A stretch of 30,986 nucleotides of DNA from CAZAOY01 sp964486925. GTDB taxonomy: Bacteria; Bacillota; Clostridia; Oscillospirales; Ruminococcaceae. The DNA is taken from positions 1-30,986 of the forward strand of contig CAZAOY010000032.1 in assembly GCA_964486925.1 (NCBI GenBank), given 5' to 3'. Position numbers and translations under genes: made by a program. Shown here one piece after another: positions 16,109-24,697 of the stretch. Position 1 is the stretch's first letter; every line of letters starts with the position of its first letter. Below the pieces are notes generated by a model. It was not told the DNA's origin and searched no databases. It saw only the letters and a list, made by a program, of their open reading frames with translations.

Positions 16109-16879
16109 TTATAGTTGACTCTTTATCTTGGTTAAGGCGCATTTTTCTAGCCTTGATACCTGTGCTTGGGAGATACCTATCTCTTTAGCTACATCAATCT
16201 GGGTCATACCCATTAGAAAGCGCTTTGTTAGGATCATACGCTCGCGGTCGTTTAGCTTTTGGATTGCCTGTTTTATCGCTATCTCTTGTATCCATTCTTC
16301 GTCTACATTACCGCCGCTTAGCTGATCCATGACAAAGATTGTGTCCCCACCGTCGTTAAAGATAGGCTCGTACAGTGATACCGGTGTGGATACTGCGTCA
16401 AGCGCCATTACTAGATCATGGTTTGGGACGGATAACTCTTGTGAGATCTCATTTATGCTAGGCTCTCTGCCTAGACGGGAGATTAAAAGCTCCTTTGCCT
16501 TTAGCGCTTTGTAGGCTAGATCTTTTAGTGAACGGCTTACCTTTACGGGGCTGTAGTCACGAAGATATCGGCGGATCTCACCTAGTATCATCGGTACAGC
16601 ATAGGTTGAAAACCGTACGTTATGCCCTAGATCGAAGTTATCAATCGCTTTGATTAGCCCTATACAGCCGACCTGGAAGATATCGTCTACATTCTCTCCC
16701 CTATTATTAAATCTACCCACCACACTAAGTACAAGCTTTAGATTGCAGTTTACAAGCTCATCTCTGGCTACAGTGTCACCCTCTCGGCAACGCTTAATTA
16801 GCTCGATCTTCTCCTTCTCTTTGATGGTTTTTATCTTACTGGTATTTACCCCGCATATCTCAACCTTAGTATATATCAT
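16109..16879 (-). CDS. sigG: RNA polymerase sporulation sigma factor SigG
   Basis: The protein has 256 residues. The N-terminal KVEICGVNTSKIK is the SigG-specific signature. It is followed by region 2 (VNCNLKLVLSVVGRFNNRGE, DIFQVGCIGLIKAIDNFDL, VRFSTYAVPMILGEIRRYLRD), region 3 (VSRSLKDLAYKAL) and region 4 with the helix-turn-helix MTQIDVAKEIGISQAQVSRLEK. SigG directs late gene expression in the forespore after engulfment, so the organism should be able to sporulate. The start is the ATG at 16879 with GGAGG five bases upstream; an ATG four codons earlier overlaps that site. In many relatives sigG follows spoIIGA and sigE; here neither is adjacent. Confidence 0.96.
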   Translation of the reverse strand: MIYTKVEICGVNTSKIKTIKEKEKIELIKRCREGDTVARDELVNCNLKLVLSVVGRFNNRGENVDDIFQVGCIGLIKAIDNFDLGHNVRFSTYAVPMILGEIRRYLRDYSPVKVSRSLKDLAYKALKAKELLISRLGREPSINEISQELSVPNHDLVMALDAVSTPVSLYEPIFNDGGDTIFVMDQLSGGNVDEEWIQEIAIKQAIQKLNDRERMILTKRFLMGMTQIDVAKEIGISQAQVSRLEKCALTKIKSQL

Positions 16880-16925
16880 ATCTACCTCCATAAAAAGTAA
16901 AGCTTGCTAACAGATTACCTACTTT

Positions 16926-16954
16926 GATTATGGACGTCTATTGGATAATTATAC
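16926..16954 (-). promoter_or_regulatory. Candidate SigF/SigG-type promoter of sigG
   Basis: On the minus strand, GTATA (16954-16950), 17 bases, CATAATC (16932-16926). These resemble forespore promoter elements (GYATA / CATWMTA, one mismatch in the -10). It lies about 47 bases upstream of the ATG, which would fit SigF-driven or autoregulated sigG. Confidence 0.45.
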
Positions 16955-17031
16955 TTTAGATTTTTTGGATATAAATGTAAAACTTAAATCTTGACCGACT
17001 ATGGCTGCGACATAATCCCGATCTATCGATA

Positions 17032-17059
17032 ACTTTTGTTTTTGGTGGATCATATATTA
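17032..17059 (+). promoter_or_regulatory. Weak candidate mother-cell-type (SigE/SigK-like) promoter
   Basis: CATATATTA at 17051-17059 fits the SigK -10 pattern CATANNNTA, with AC 17 bases upstream. It is about 74 bases ahead of the zinc-ribbon gene. The elements are short and the area is AT-rich. Confidence 0.2.
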
Positions 17060-17132
17060 ACTTTAAGAAAACTGCAAAAATTTTAATTTACAGATTAAAG
17101 CAGTATTATAGATTAAATGGAGGATATGGTGT

Positions 17133-18767
17133 ATGAAGGTATGTATTAAATGTGGCACGAGCTGTAGCGATGATGGGCGGTTTTGTGTAAAGTGTGGTAC
17201 GGCGTTGACCGAAACACCTGCTGAAGGGGCGGGTGCAGCAGAGCCTATCTTGGTTGGTGCTAGCGCTCATGATGGGGGTGTGGCTGTGACTAATGTGCAG
17301 GGTGCGGGTGTACCGAGTGCGAACCTGCCAACTACAGGGGTGGTAAGTGGGAATATATCTGTGCCTAGCGATAATCTGGGGAATGGTATGGTAAATCCTA
17401 CGTGGCAGAGTGGTCAAGGCGGTGCGGTTGCGGCTAAAAAGGGGCTCTCTAAAAAGGCTGTCATCGCTATCGTGTTGTCCGCTACAATCTTTATAGTTGC
17501 GGCGTTTACCGGACTTTTGCTCTATCTAAACTACACCTTTAGCCCTGATAGAACGATTGAAAGGTTTGTTAGCGCTGTACAGCTTCAAAACAGCGACTAC
17601 CTCTCCCAAAATCTGTTTAACGAGGATCAAACTATGGTAAGCAGTACCGATCTATTGACCTTCTATGCAGGATTTACCGATAGCAACTACCCCGAGGAGT
17701 TAACTGCACACCTTAAGATGTTGGCTTCGGGTAAGGGCAGAAACGCTAAGTATGATTCGATATATATTAAGACTGTACCAAAGTTTTTAGGCTACAACGA
17801 CTACTATATAATGCTAAAGCCTATCACCATTAAGATTAAAGCTCCGCTTAAAAACAGCGTAATAACCCTAAATGGGCAGGACTGGGGGGTTGATTCAAGC
17901 GGTGAGATTACCGTTACTGCTAAGGCAGGGGTTAACAATATAGGCGGAAGCTATAAAAATGAGTACACCTCCTTAGAGGCGGCTACCCGTTCGATTACCT
18001 CCTACTCAAGCTCTGTACCTACCATGGTGTCGCTTACCATGGATTATATCGACGGGAAGGTAAACACCGGAAGCTATGAGGATGTGGTGGTGTATGTTAA
18101 CGATGTTAAGACCAATCTTTCCGCTAGCGGCGGACTTGTACTGTTAGGCCCTGTTGCAAAGGGTACTATAGTGCTTGGAGAGTATACATATGATGGCAAG
18201 AAATACAGATCAAAGGTAGTGATTAACGGTGATACCGTGCCAAAGTTTAGCTTTACTGTGGATAAAAAGACCGTTTCCACCACCGAAAAGAAGCAGGCAG
18301 ACCCGCCTAAAAGCAACCAAAGCGACAGCGATAGCCTAGAGTATGCGGTAATTAAAAAAGAGATTAACGATTATGTCCTTCCGACCATGCGAAACTACTA
18401 TGTTTCCTACCTAAATACCATTAACTTTCTGGATATGTCCTACCTTGAGTACAGTACCGGCGCTAACCGAACCACTACCAGAAAGCGTATCGAGGACAAA
18501 AATATGGACTATGTCTTTGACTTTAAATCTATGGTGGTTGACCTAAACAGCGTTAGCTACAAGACTAAAGGCGGGATTAAGACGGTCACCTTTAACGCTA
18601 AGTTTAGCTACTCCTACCGTTATAGGGACAGCTATACCTGGCATTCCGGTTCAAACACCCAAAAGTGTACTTTAGTGTTTGACAATGGGCAGAACTGCTG
18701 GCTTGTAAACTCTCACCCTATCGTTAAAAATATTACCCTAAGCGGGAACAGGAAAACATTTTACTAG
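17133..18767 (+). CDS. Zinc-ribbon membrane protein of the TcaA/YvbJ type
   Basis: The protein has 544 residues. A zinc ribbon opens it (CIKCG at Cys4/Cys7, CVKCG at Cys18/Cys21), then comes a Gly/Ala/Val-rich linker (about 25-105), one membrane helix (109-132) and a large domain that should lie outside the cell. The outer part includes a TcaA-like segment (about 230-280, with LKNSVITLNGQDWGVDSSGE), a second similar beta domain, and an NTF2-like C-terminal domain (about 400-544). In staphylococci TcaA influences glycopeptide susceptibility and the envelope; the role here is inferred. GGAGG lies nine bases before the ATG. The VanY-like gene follows after 44 bases on the same strand with no terminator between, so the two are probably co-transcribed. 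Confidence 0.8.
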   Translation: MKVCIKCGTSCSDDGRFCVKCGTALTETPAEGAGAAEPILVGASAHDGGVAVTNVQGAGVPSANLPTTGVVSGNISVPSDNLGNGMVNPTWQSGQGGAVAAKKGLSKKAVIAIVLSATIFIVAAFTGLLLYLNYTFSPDRTIERFVSAVQLQNSDYLSQNLFNEDQTMVSSTDLLTFYAGFTDSNYPEELTAHLKMLASGKGRNAKYDSIYIKTVPKFLGYNDYYIMLKPITIKIKAPLKNSVITLNGQDWGVDSSGEITVTAKAGVNNIGGSYKNEYTSLEAATRSITSYSSSVPTMVSLTMDYIDGKVNTGSYEDVVVYVNDVKTNLSASGGLVLLGPVAKGTIVLGEYTYDGKKYRSKVVINGDTVPKFSFTVDKKTVSTTEKKQADPPKSNQSDSDSLEYAVIKKEINDYVLPTMRNYYVSYLNTINFLDMSYLEYSTGANRTTTRKRIEDKNMDYVFDFKSMVVDLNSVSYKTKGGIKTVTFNAKFSYSYRYRDSYTWHSGSNTQKCTLVFDNGQNCWLVNSHPIVKNITLSGNRKTFY

Positions 18768-18811
18768 TAGTGATTAGATAAATAGGAATTATAAAAAGAA
18801 ATGGAGAGGTA

Positions 18812-19834
18812 ATGAGTAGAAGATCAAACAATACAAATCAATATGGGGCAGAGAACCGATTAAAGGTTATCCGTGCTAAGCGTAGGAACGCTATAATCAA
18901 CATCTGTATCGGCGCTTTCTTTGTCCTGTTTGCTATTACGCTATTTATGATTGTAAGGAGTGTGGCTAAGGGTTCAGAGTCCTCCTCACAGGGTAGCAGC
19001 TCGGTAATCAGCTCTACCTCCAGTGAGGGTAGTAGCACGAGTAGTACTGGTGAGAGTAGCGTCAGTGAGGGTGATACCACAGTGGCGGAAAGCTCTAGCG
19101 AGGACAGTAACACTACTGCAAAGTCGGACAGCCAAAAGGATGACAGCCAAAAGGATGGAGATGTTGAGATTAACGATCTCTTTGCCGATGATAAATCCTC
19201 GTCGAGTAAAGACGCAAGGTCCAGTAGCTCTAGCAGTAAGGTGTCGGATAAGATTGGTGGCACTGATAAATCCAGTAGCAGTTCAAAGGATTCCTCATCA
19301 AAGCCTATGCTTGTAAACCGTGACAACAAGGTTCCTGATGGGTATGTACCTAAGGTAACCTCCATAGGGGCGGGGTATCAGCTTGAAACAAAAGCGGCGG
19401 CGGCTTTTCTAAAGATGCAGAATGCGGCGGCGGACAGCGGGGTTAGTATCTACCCTGTTTCTGCCTACCGTAGCCAGGAGCGGCAGGTTGTGGTCTTTAA
19501 CAACAAGGTTCAGGAATACAAAAATCAAGGTCTTGACGACGACGAAGCTTATGTTCAGGCTTCTGGGTATGTTGCAATCCCAGGCACTAGCGAGCATTCG
19601 TTAGGGTTGGCGGTGGATATCAACAGCCTAGAGGAAAGCTTTGAGAACACCAAGGCATTTAGCTGGCTTTACAAAAACTGCGCTAAATACGGCTTTATCC
19701 TTCGCTACCCTAAGGATAAAACCAAAATTACCAAGATAAACTATGAGCCATGGCACTACCGTTATGTAGGGGTGGATATCGCTAAGGAGATTATGTCCAA
19801 AAAGCAGTGCTTAGAGGAGTATCTGGGGCAATAA
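18812..19834 (+). CDS. Membrane-anchored VanY-type D-alanyl-D-alanine carboxypeptidase
   Basis: The protein has 340 residues. A short basic cytoplasmic tail is followed by one membrane helix (27-49), a long Ser/Asp-rich linker (about 54-165) and a C-terminal peptidase M15B/VanY domain (about 175-335). The zinc motif SEHSLGLAVD (His262, Asp269) and the downstream EPWHY (catalytic Glu312, His315) are intact, as are YRSQERQ and YGFILRYP. It should trim the terminal D-Ala from peptidoglycan stem peptides outside the membrane. The flexible linker would let the enzyme reach into the wall. The ATG follows GGAGAGG. It is the second gene of the unit beginning with the zinc-ribbon protein, closed by a strong terminator. 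Confidence 0.92.
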   Translation: MSRRSNNTNQYGAENRLKVIRAKRRNAIINICIGAFFVLFAITLFMIVRSVAKGSESSSQGSSSVISSTSSEGSSTSSTGESSVSEGDTTVAESSSEDSNTTAKSDSQKDDSQKDGDVEINDLFADDKSSSSKDARSSSSSSKVSDKIGGTDKSSSSSKDSSSKPMLVNRDNKVPDGYVPKVTSIGAGYQLETKAAAAFLKMQNAAADSGVSIYPVSAYRSQERQVVVFNNKVQEYKNQGLDDDEAYVQASGYVAIPGTSEHSLGLAVDINSLEESFENTKAFSWLYKNCAKYGFILRYPKDKTKITKINYEPWHYRYVGVDIAKEIMSKKQCLEEYLGQ

Positions 19835-19835
19835 C

Positions 19836-19883
19836 ATACAGGGTCTAAGCAAATTGATTTCGCTTAGACCCTGTATATTTGTT
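19836..19883 (+). terminator. Terminator after the vanY-like gene
   Basis: A perfect 15-base stem, ATACAGGGTCTAAGC (19836-19850) with its complement at 19862-19876, is followed by a moderately T-rich ATTTGTTT. It lies between convergent genes, so it may stop transcription from both sides. Confidence 0.8.
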
Positions 19884-19909
19884 TCGTCTTTACTGTAAGC
19901 TTTTAAATG

Positions 19910-21967
19910 CTACTGCTTTAGATTAAACTGTTTTACAAGTTCATCCATAATCGCTGACTGGCTAAATAGCTCCTCACTGGCGGCGGCACTCTGTTCGCTT
20001 GTAGCAGAATTAGTCTGTACTACTGCGGAAACCTCATCTATCCCGGTATTTATCTCGCTAAGAGAGCTCGCTTGCTCCTTTAACTCAACTGATATCTGTT
20101 TAATCGCTTGCCCAGATACAGAAGCTCTTTTGGCAACCTCAGCAAGCGCCTTTGAGGTAACCTTTGCAAAGCCTGAACCGTTTTTAGTGGATGTAACGGA
20201 GTGTTCAATTAGCTCGGTGGTAGTTTTAGCGGCTAAAGCACTCTTGTTTGCAAGGTTTCTAACCTCGTCCGCCACTACCGCAAAGCCTTTTCCGGCTGAA
20301 CCGGCACGCGCTGCCTCTACCGCCGCATTTAATGCAAGGATATTTGTCTGGAACGCTATATCATCTATAGTTTTGACAATCTTTGCTATCTCACCGGAAT
20401 TGCTATCTATCTCATCCATAGCGACTAACAGTTGATCCATATATCCAATTGATTCCATTAGCTTTTCCTTTGCTGAGGCAGAAGCTTCAGTAGCTGTGAC
20501 AGAGTGATTTTGTATACGATTCACCGCACTAGATACCTCGCACACAGCCGCCGACAGCTCTTGAATAGAGCTTGCCTGCTCGGTAGCACCCTGCGCTAAC
20601 TGCGAAGCACCTATAGACACCTGCTGTGACCCAACAGATACCTGACCTGAAGCAGATTTTATCTGTGACAGTACATCAGAAATTTTAGCTACAAAGCTTC
20701 TTATCGACCTTTCAATGCTCTTAAAGTCACCGACAAAAGGTTTATTATCTTCCCCACATACATTAAAGTTGCCTTTAGCCATCTCACTCAATATGATGTC
20801 AATCTCTTTAATATAACTACTTATCGTTTCCATAGATAATCTCATGCTCTGCGCAAGAAAGCCTATCTCATCAGAACCTTTAGCTTTAATATCTACATTA
20901 AAATTCCCTTTAGACATCTCCATTGCGGCATACTCAAGCTCGGCTATCGGACGAAGTGAACGTGATATAATTATGTAGCATAGTAAAGCTAAAGCGACAA
21001 GTATAACAAAGCAAACTGCGATAACCAGTAACCCTTGTGAGCTTACAGGGGCTAAAAACTCCTGCTCACTTATAGAGGTTATGCTAAGCCAAACGGTCTT
21101 TGAGCCACCAATATAAAAAGGTATAACCGCCTTATAGATATTTGTATTGTCGCTCTGCGCATCACGAAAGGTGGTAGGTTTTGGGTCTTTAGCGATATTA
21201 AGTGTCATGCTAGGGTCTTTACTATTGGTCAAATTTACAAATTTTTCGCCAATATGCTCAGCATTTACCGTATCCATTATTACAGTTTGATGTCCGCAAA
21301 CAATAGAGTTAGAGAAGCTCTTGTATCCTCCATCGTTGTACTCTGCCGTACTTAGTAATTTCGTATCAATATCCGCTCCAACCATACCTAAAACATTATC
21401 CTGTTCATCCAGTAACGGCTGTATAACAGTTATAACTTGATATTCCTTACCATCAATCGTTTTTTTGTATGGGTCAAGAATAGCTATAGCTTTACCTTTC
21501 TCAATCATACTATAGTTTTCTTTAGATATCATAGCTTCCTGACTCATATATGTCTTGGCATCACCACTCGTAGCAGCTACAGTGTACCCATCCGGAATAC
21601 CCTCCCCCTTGCTTATTACATAAAACAAGCTTAAAATCCTGCTTTCATCTGCCTTTGTCTGTGCAATTAGACCTGATAGGTTATCAGCACGCTCCTCTAC
21701 CGGAATTGTATCCAGATTGATAATTGCCTCCATGATTACTGTTTGCTTGTTAACAATTACCTCCATAACCTCTTTGGTTGTTTTAGCGTTGATTGATGCT
21801 AATAACTCTAGCTGTTCTAGCTGTGTCTTCATCAAAGACTTTTTGGTTGTATTTGTTATTACTACCGTTAAAATTGTGAAAGACACCAGCAGACAAGCTA
21901 TTACAAAAATCATCACCCTTGTGGCTAGCTTGTTCTTTTTGTCTTGGCTTTTGTCGGTCAATTTCAT
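19910..21967 (-). CDS. Methyl-accepting chemotaxis protein (Cache-HAMP-MA)
   Basis: The protein has 685 residues. TM1 (about 18-38), a double-Cache-like extracellular sensor (about 40-305, with YMSQEAMISKENYSMIEKGK and VLGMVGADID), TM2 (312-335), HAMP (about 336-390) and a long coiled-coil signalling domain follow in order. The hairpin tip DDIAFQTNILALNAAVEAAR with GKGFAVVADEVRNLA is the conserved CheA/CheW contact site. It should sense a small ligand outside the cell and control CheA. There is no CheR-tethering pentapeptide at the C-terminus (it ends KQFNLKQ), and no che or flagellar genes lie in the window, so it is an orphan receptor. The ATG follows AAGGAG. Convergent with the vanY-like gene. 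Confidence 0.95.
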   Translation of the reverse strand: MKLTDKSQDKKNKLATRVMIFVIACLLVSFTILTVVITNTTKKSLMKTQLEQLELLASINAKTTKEVMEVIVNKQTVIMEAIINLDTIPVEERADNLSGLIAQTKADESRILSLFYVISKGEGIPDGYTVAATSGDAKTYMSQEAMISKENYSMIEKGKAIAILDPYKKTIDGKEYQVITVIQPLLDEQDNVLGMVGADIDTKLLSTAEYNDGGYKSFSNSIVCGHQTVIMDTVNAEHIGEKFVNLTNSKDPSMTLNIAKDPKPTTFRDAQSDNTNIYKAVIPFYIGGSKTVWLSITSISEQEFLAPVSSQGLLVIAVCFVILVALALLCYIIISRSLRPIAELEYAAMEMSKGNFNVDIKAKGSDEIGFLAQSMRLSMETISSYIKEIDIILSEMAKGNFNVCGEDNKPFVGDFKSIERSIRSFVAKISDVLSQIKSASGQVSVGSQQVSIGASQLAQGATEQASSIQELSAAVCEVSSAVNRIQNHSVTATEASASAKEKLMESIGYMDQLLVAMDEIDSNSGEIAKIVKTIDDIAFQTNILALNAAVEAARAGSAGKGFAVVADEVRNLANKSALAAKTTTELIEHSVTSTKNGSGFAKVTSKALAEVAKRASVSGQAIKQISVELKEQASSLSEINTGIDEVSAVVQTNSATSEQSAAASEELFSQSAIMDELVKQFNLKQ

Positions 21968-22028
21968 GATCTACTCCTTATCTACTGCTGTGTTTACTGC
22001 TGTAAATTAATTTGGTCTATCTATGCCA

Positions 22029-22048
22029 GCGAATAGTACTCTATTCGC
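22029..22048 (-). repeat. 8-bp perfect hairpin at the end of the candidate small ORF
   Basis: GCGAATAG (22029-22036) and CTATTCGC (22041-22048) flank a 4-base loop. On the minus strand the small ORF stop codon lies in the stem. No T tract follows, so it is not a standard terminator; it may affect read-through into the chemoreceptor leader. Confidence 0.55.
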
Positions 22049-22151
22049 ACAGATAACTTAGTAGCTCGCCAATTTTCACCTTAGTGTCAACGTGTACAAT
22101 TACCTTAACCGTTTTATCGTAGCAAATATCTCTGTCCTTATCGGTCAGCAC
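22041..22151 (-). CDS. Candidate small ORF, 36 residues, unknown function
   Basis: A GTG at 22151 with a strong GGAGG seven bases upstream opens a frame that reads V/M-LTDKDRDICYDKTVKVI and continues VHVDTKVKIGELLSYLCE to a TAG at 22041. It sits between mutS2 (stop 52 bases upstream) and the chemoreceptor gene (73 bases downstream), all on the minus strand. The composition looks protein-like, with charged and hydrophobic residues alternating, and there is no signal or membrane segment. It could be a true small protein, a leader ORF for the chemoreceptor gene, or a remnant of a longer gene. No family recognised. Only the ribosome binding site and context support it. Confidence 0.45.
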   Translation of the reverse strand: MLTDKDRDICYDKTVKVIVHVDTKVKIGELLSYLCE

Positions 22152-22203
22152 TTAAAACCCTCCAACAATCTAAAAGGGCTTACCTACAACGCAAAATAAG
22201 ATT

Positions 22204-24573
22204 TTATAGATTTACAATTGTTACACCGCTCTCGCCTTCGCCGTAGACACCTAGGCGGTAGGTTTTAACCTGTTTATGGTTTTTAAGAAACTGGTGCACC
22301 GCTTTTCTTAGTGCTCCTGTACCTTTACCATGAATTATCGTAAAGATTGGGGTATTTAGCAGGATACATTTATTAACGTACATATCAAGCTCCATTATAG
22401 CTTCCTCTACGGTTTTACCCCGTAGGTCAAGCTCTATCGTTACCTTCGCATCCTTTTTGCTCTGGATGGTACGCTTAACCCCGCCTGCAACCTTTACCTT
22501 TGGCTCATCTACTAGTCTTAGGTTATCGATCGAAACTCTGGTTTTCATAATACCCGCCTGCACCATAACGGTACGGTCGGATACCTCTAGCACTGTGCCC
22601 TTCTTGTCGATATCGTAGATTAAAACGGTGTCGCCCTTGACTAGCGGACGTGGGAGGGTGTATTCACCCTGATTATCACGCTCTGATACAGGGTTTGCGG
22701 TGTCGTACATGCGGTTGACCTTGCTTCTTAGTGCGCTTCTGGCGTTTATCGCCATGCTTGCAAAGTCCTCTTTGTTCTTCTGCTTTCTTATCTCGTCAAG
22801 CTCGCTTAGCAGTAGCTCCGACTGTAGCCTAATGTCCTCTACTAGCTTTTTAGCCTCGTACTGTGCCTTTTCGATTATCTGGTCACGTTCCTTTAGCACC
22901 TTGGAGTTATCCTGTGTCAGCCGTTCCTTTAGCGCTGACACCTCCCTTTCCCGCTGTTCAAGCTGGTTTTTTTGTGTTATAAACTCTAGCCTAGACTCCT
23001 CTAGCTGTTCGATAACGTCCTCGAAGGATTTTTTATCGGAGGCTACAAGCCCTTTAGCGGTTTCTAGGATATCGTCCGATAGACCTAGTCGTCTTGATAT
23101 CTCAAATGCGTTGGAACGTCCGGGAACACCAACTAGCAGTCGATAGGTTGGCATTAGGGTCTTTATATCAAACTCACAGCAGGCATTTAGCACCCCTTCT
23201 GTGTTAAGTGCGTACACCTTAAGCTCCGAATAGTGGGTGGTTGCCGCTACTACCGCGCCTTTTTCCTTTAGCTTTTCCAGTATCGCCATCGCAAGGCTCG
23301 CCCCCTCTACAGGGTCAGTCCCCGAACCTAGTTCATCAAGCAGTACAAGTGAATGGTTATCCACCGTGTTTAGGATGGACACTATATTTGTCATGTGGGA
23401 GGAGAAGGTGGACAGGCTCTGTTCGATACTCTGCTCATCCCCGATATCCACTAGCACCTTATCAAATATGGAGATTATGCTACCATCGGTCACAGGGATT
23501 AACATTCCGCACATTGTCATTAGGGTAAGTAGTCCTATCGTCTTTAGGGTAACGGTTTTCCCCCCTGTGTTAGGGCCTGTTACAAGCAGGGTTTTATACC
23601 CCTCCCCTAGCTCTACGTCTATTGCGACCACCTTTTTGCTATCGATTAGCGGGTGTCTTGCTTTGCATAGCTGTATATGTCCGTTTGTAACAATCTGTGG
23701 TTTTGTCGCTCTAAGCTTTGCCGCATAGCTTGCCTTTGCAAAGTAGACGTTTAGGGTGATTATCGTTTCAAAGTTATCAATTATATTATCCGCAGAGTCC
23801 CCGCATAGAGCGGATAGTTCGTATAGGATACGCTCGATCTCTGCTTTTTCTCTTGACTGTAGTACCCGTATCTCGTTGTTGGTCTCTACCACCACCATCG
23901 GCTCGACAAACAGTGTCGCACCGCTTGAGGAGGTGTCGTGTACCAGTCCGTTTACCGAACCTTTATACTCCGCCTTTACAGGGATAACGTACCGACCGTC
24001 CCGCATGGTGACGATACTTTCCTGTAGCGCTTTTTGCATAGAGCTGGAGCGGATTAGCTTATCCAAGCTTTCCCGCACCTTAGCGGTGTTGCTTCTGATT
24101 TTTTTTCTTATTAAGGCAAGCTCTTCACTTGCGTAGTCGTCTATCTCGTCCTCCGAGATAATAACCGAGGTGATTCTCTCCATTAGGGCATTGTTTGGGA
24201 GAAGCAGCTCGAACACATCCGCTAGTGCAGGCTCTTTGGTCTTGCATGAGCCGTACCACTGGGTTAGAGATTTAACCTGACGTAGCACCTCGCTGACGTT
24301 AAGTAGCTGACGCATAGACATAAGCCCGCCAAGCTTTGCCACCTTTAGCGGCTCTGCAGGGGAATGAAGCCTTGCAAAGTGAGGTGTACCGTTGTATGAG
24401 GACATGTTATAGGCGGCATTGGTCTTTTCAAGCTCGTCTATTACAATCCGCTGATTTGAGGAAGGCTTTATCTGTAGTATCCGTTCTACCGCCGCCTCGC
24501 ATGATCCGTACTGCGACAGCTCTTGCAGTATCTTATCAAGCTCAAGTGTCTTTATATACTTTTCATTTATCAT
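22204..24573 (-). CDS. mutS2: MutS2 / RqcU ATPase with Smr nuclease-like domain
   Basis: The protein has 789 residues, normal for the family. The core and clamp domains are followed by the ABC-type ATPase with Walker A GPNTGGKT (333-340) and Walker B LVLLDE (409-414) plus GSGTDP. A long coiled coil follows, then a KOW-like segment (GDTVLIYDIDKKGTVLEV) and a C-terminal Smr domain with LDLRGKTVEEA and IIHGKGTGALR. Known members suppress recombination or, in Bacillus, act on collided ribosomes. The start is set at the ATG at 24573 (MINEKYIKTLELDKIL) because it matches the usual N-terminus. The nearest GGAG is twelve bases upstream, longer than ideal. An upstream in-frame ATG at 24645 has no ribosome binding site. 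It follows recO with a gap of about 124 bases. Confidence 0.95.
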   Translation of the reverse strand: MINEKYIKTLELDKILQELSQYGSCEAAVERILQIKPSSNQRIVIDELEKTNAAYNMSSYNGTPHFARLHSPAEPLKVAKLGGLMSMRQLLNVSEVLRQVKSLTQWYGSCKTKEPALADVFELLLPNNALMERITSVIISEDEIDDYASEELALIRKKIRSNTAKVRESLDKLIRSSSMQKALQESIVTMRDGRYVIPVKAEYKGSVNGLVHDTSSSGATLFVEPMVVVETNNEIRVLQSREKAEIERILYELSALCGDSADNIIDNFETIITLNVYFAKASYAAKLRATKPQIVTNGHIQLCKARHPLIDSKKVVAIDVELGEGYKTLLVTGPNTGGKTVTLKTIGLLTLMTMCGMLIPVTDGSIISIFDKVLVDIGDEQSIEQSLSTFSSHMTNIVSILNTVDNHSLVLLDELGSGTDPVEGASLAMAILEKLKEKGAVVAATTHYSELKVYALNTEGVLNACCEFDIKTLMPTYRLLVGVPGRSNAFEISRRLGLSDDILETAKGLVASDKKSFEDVIEQLEESRLEFITQKNQLEQREREVSALKERLTQDNSKVLKERDQIIEKAQYEAKKLVEDIRLQSELLLSELDEIRKQKNKEDFASMAINARSALRSKVNRMYDTANPVSERDNQGEYTLPRPLVKGDTVLIYDIDKKGTVLEVSDRTVMVQAGIMKTRVSIDNLRLVDEPKVKVAGGVKRTIQSKKDAKVTIELDLRGKTVEEAIMELDMYVNKCILLNTPIFTIIHGKGTGALRKAVHQFLKNHKQVKTYRLGVYGEGESGVTIVNL

Positions 24574-24697
24574 ATTATGACCATGCTCCAAACGAGCACA
24601 AAACGGTAATGTTAACCGTATGGGTCGTACGGAGTTTCCCTTCATTGTAGAATTTTTAAACTCATTCCGTTGTTACTAAAATGCATTAGGTAGCAGG

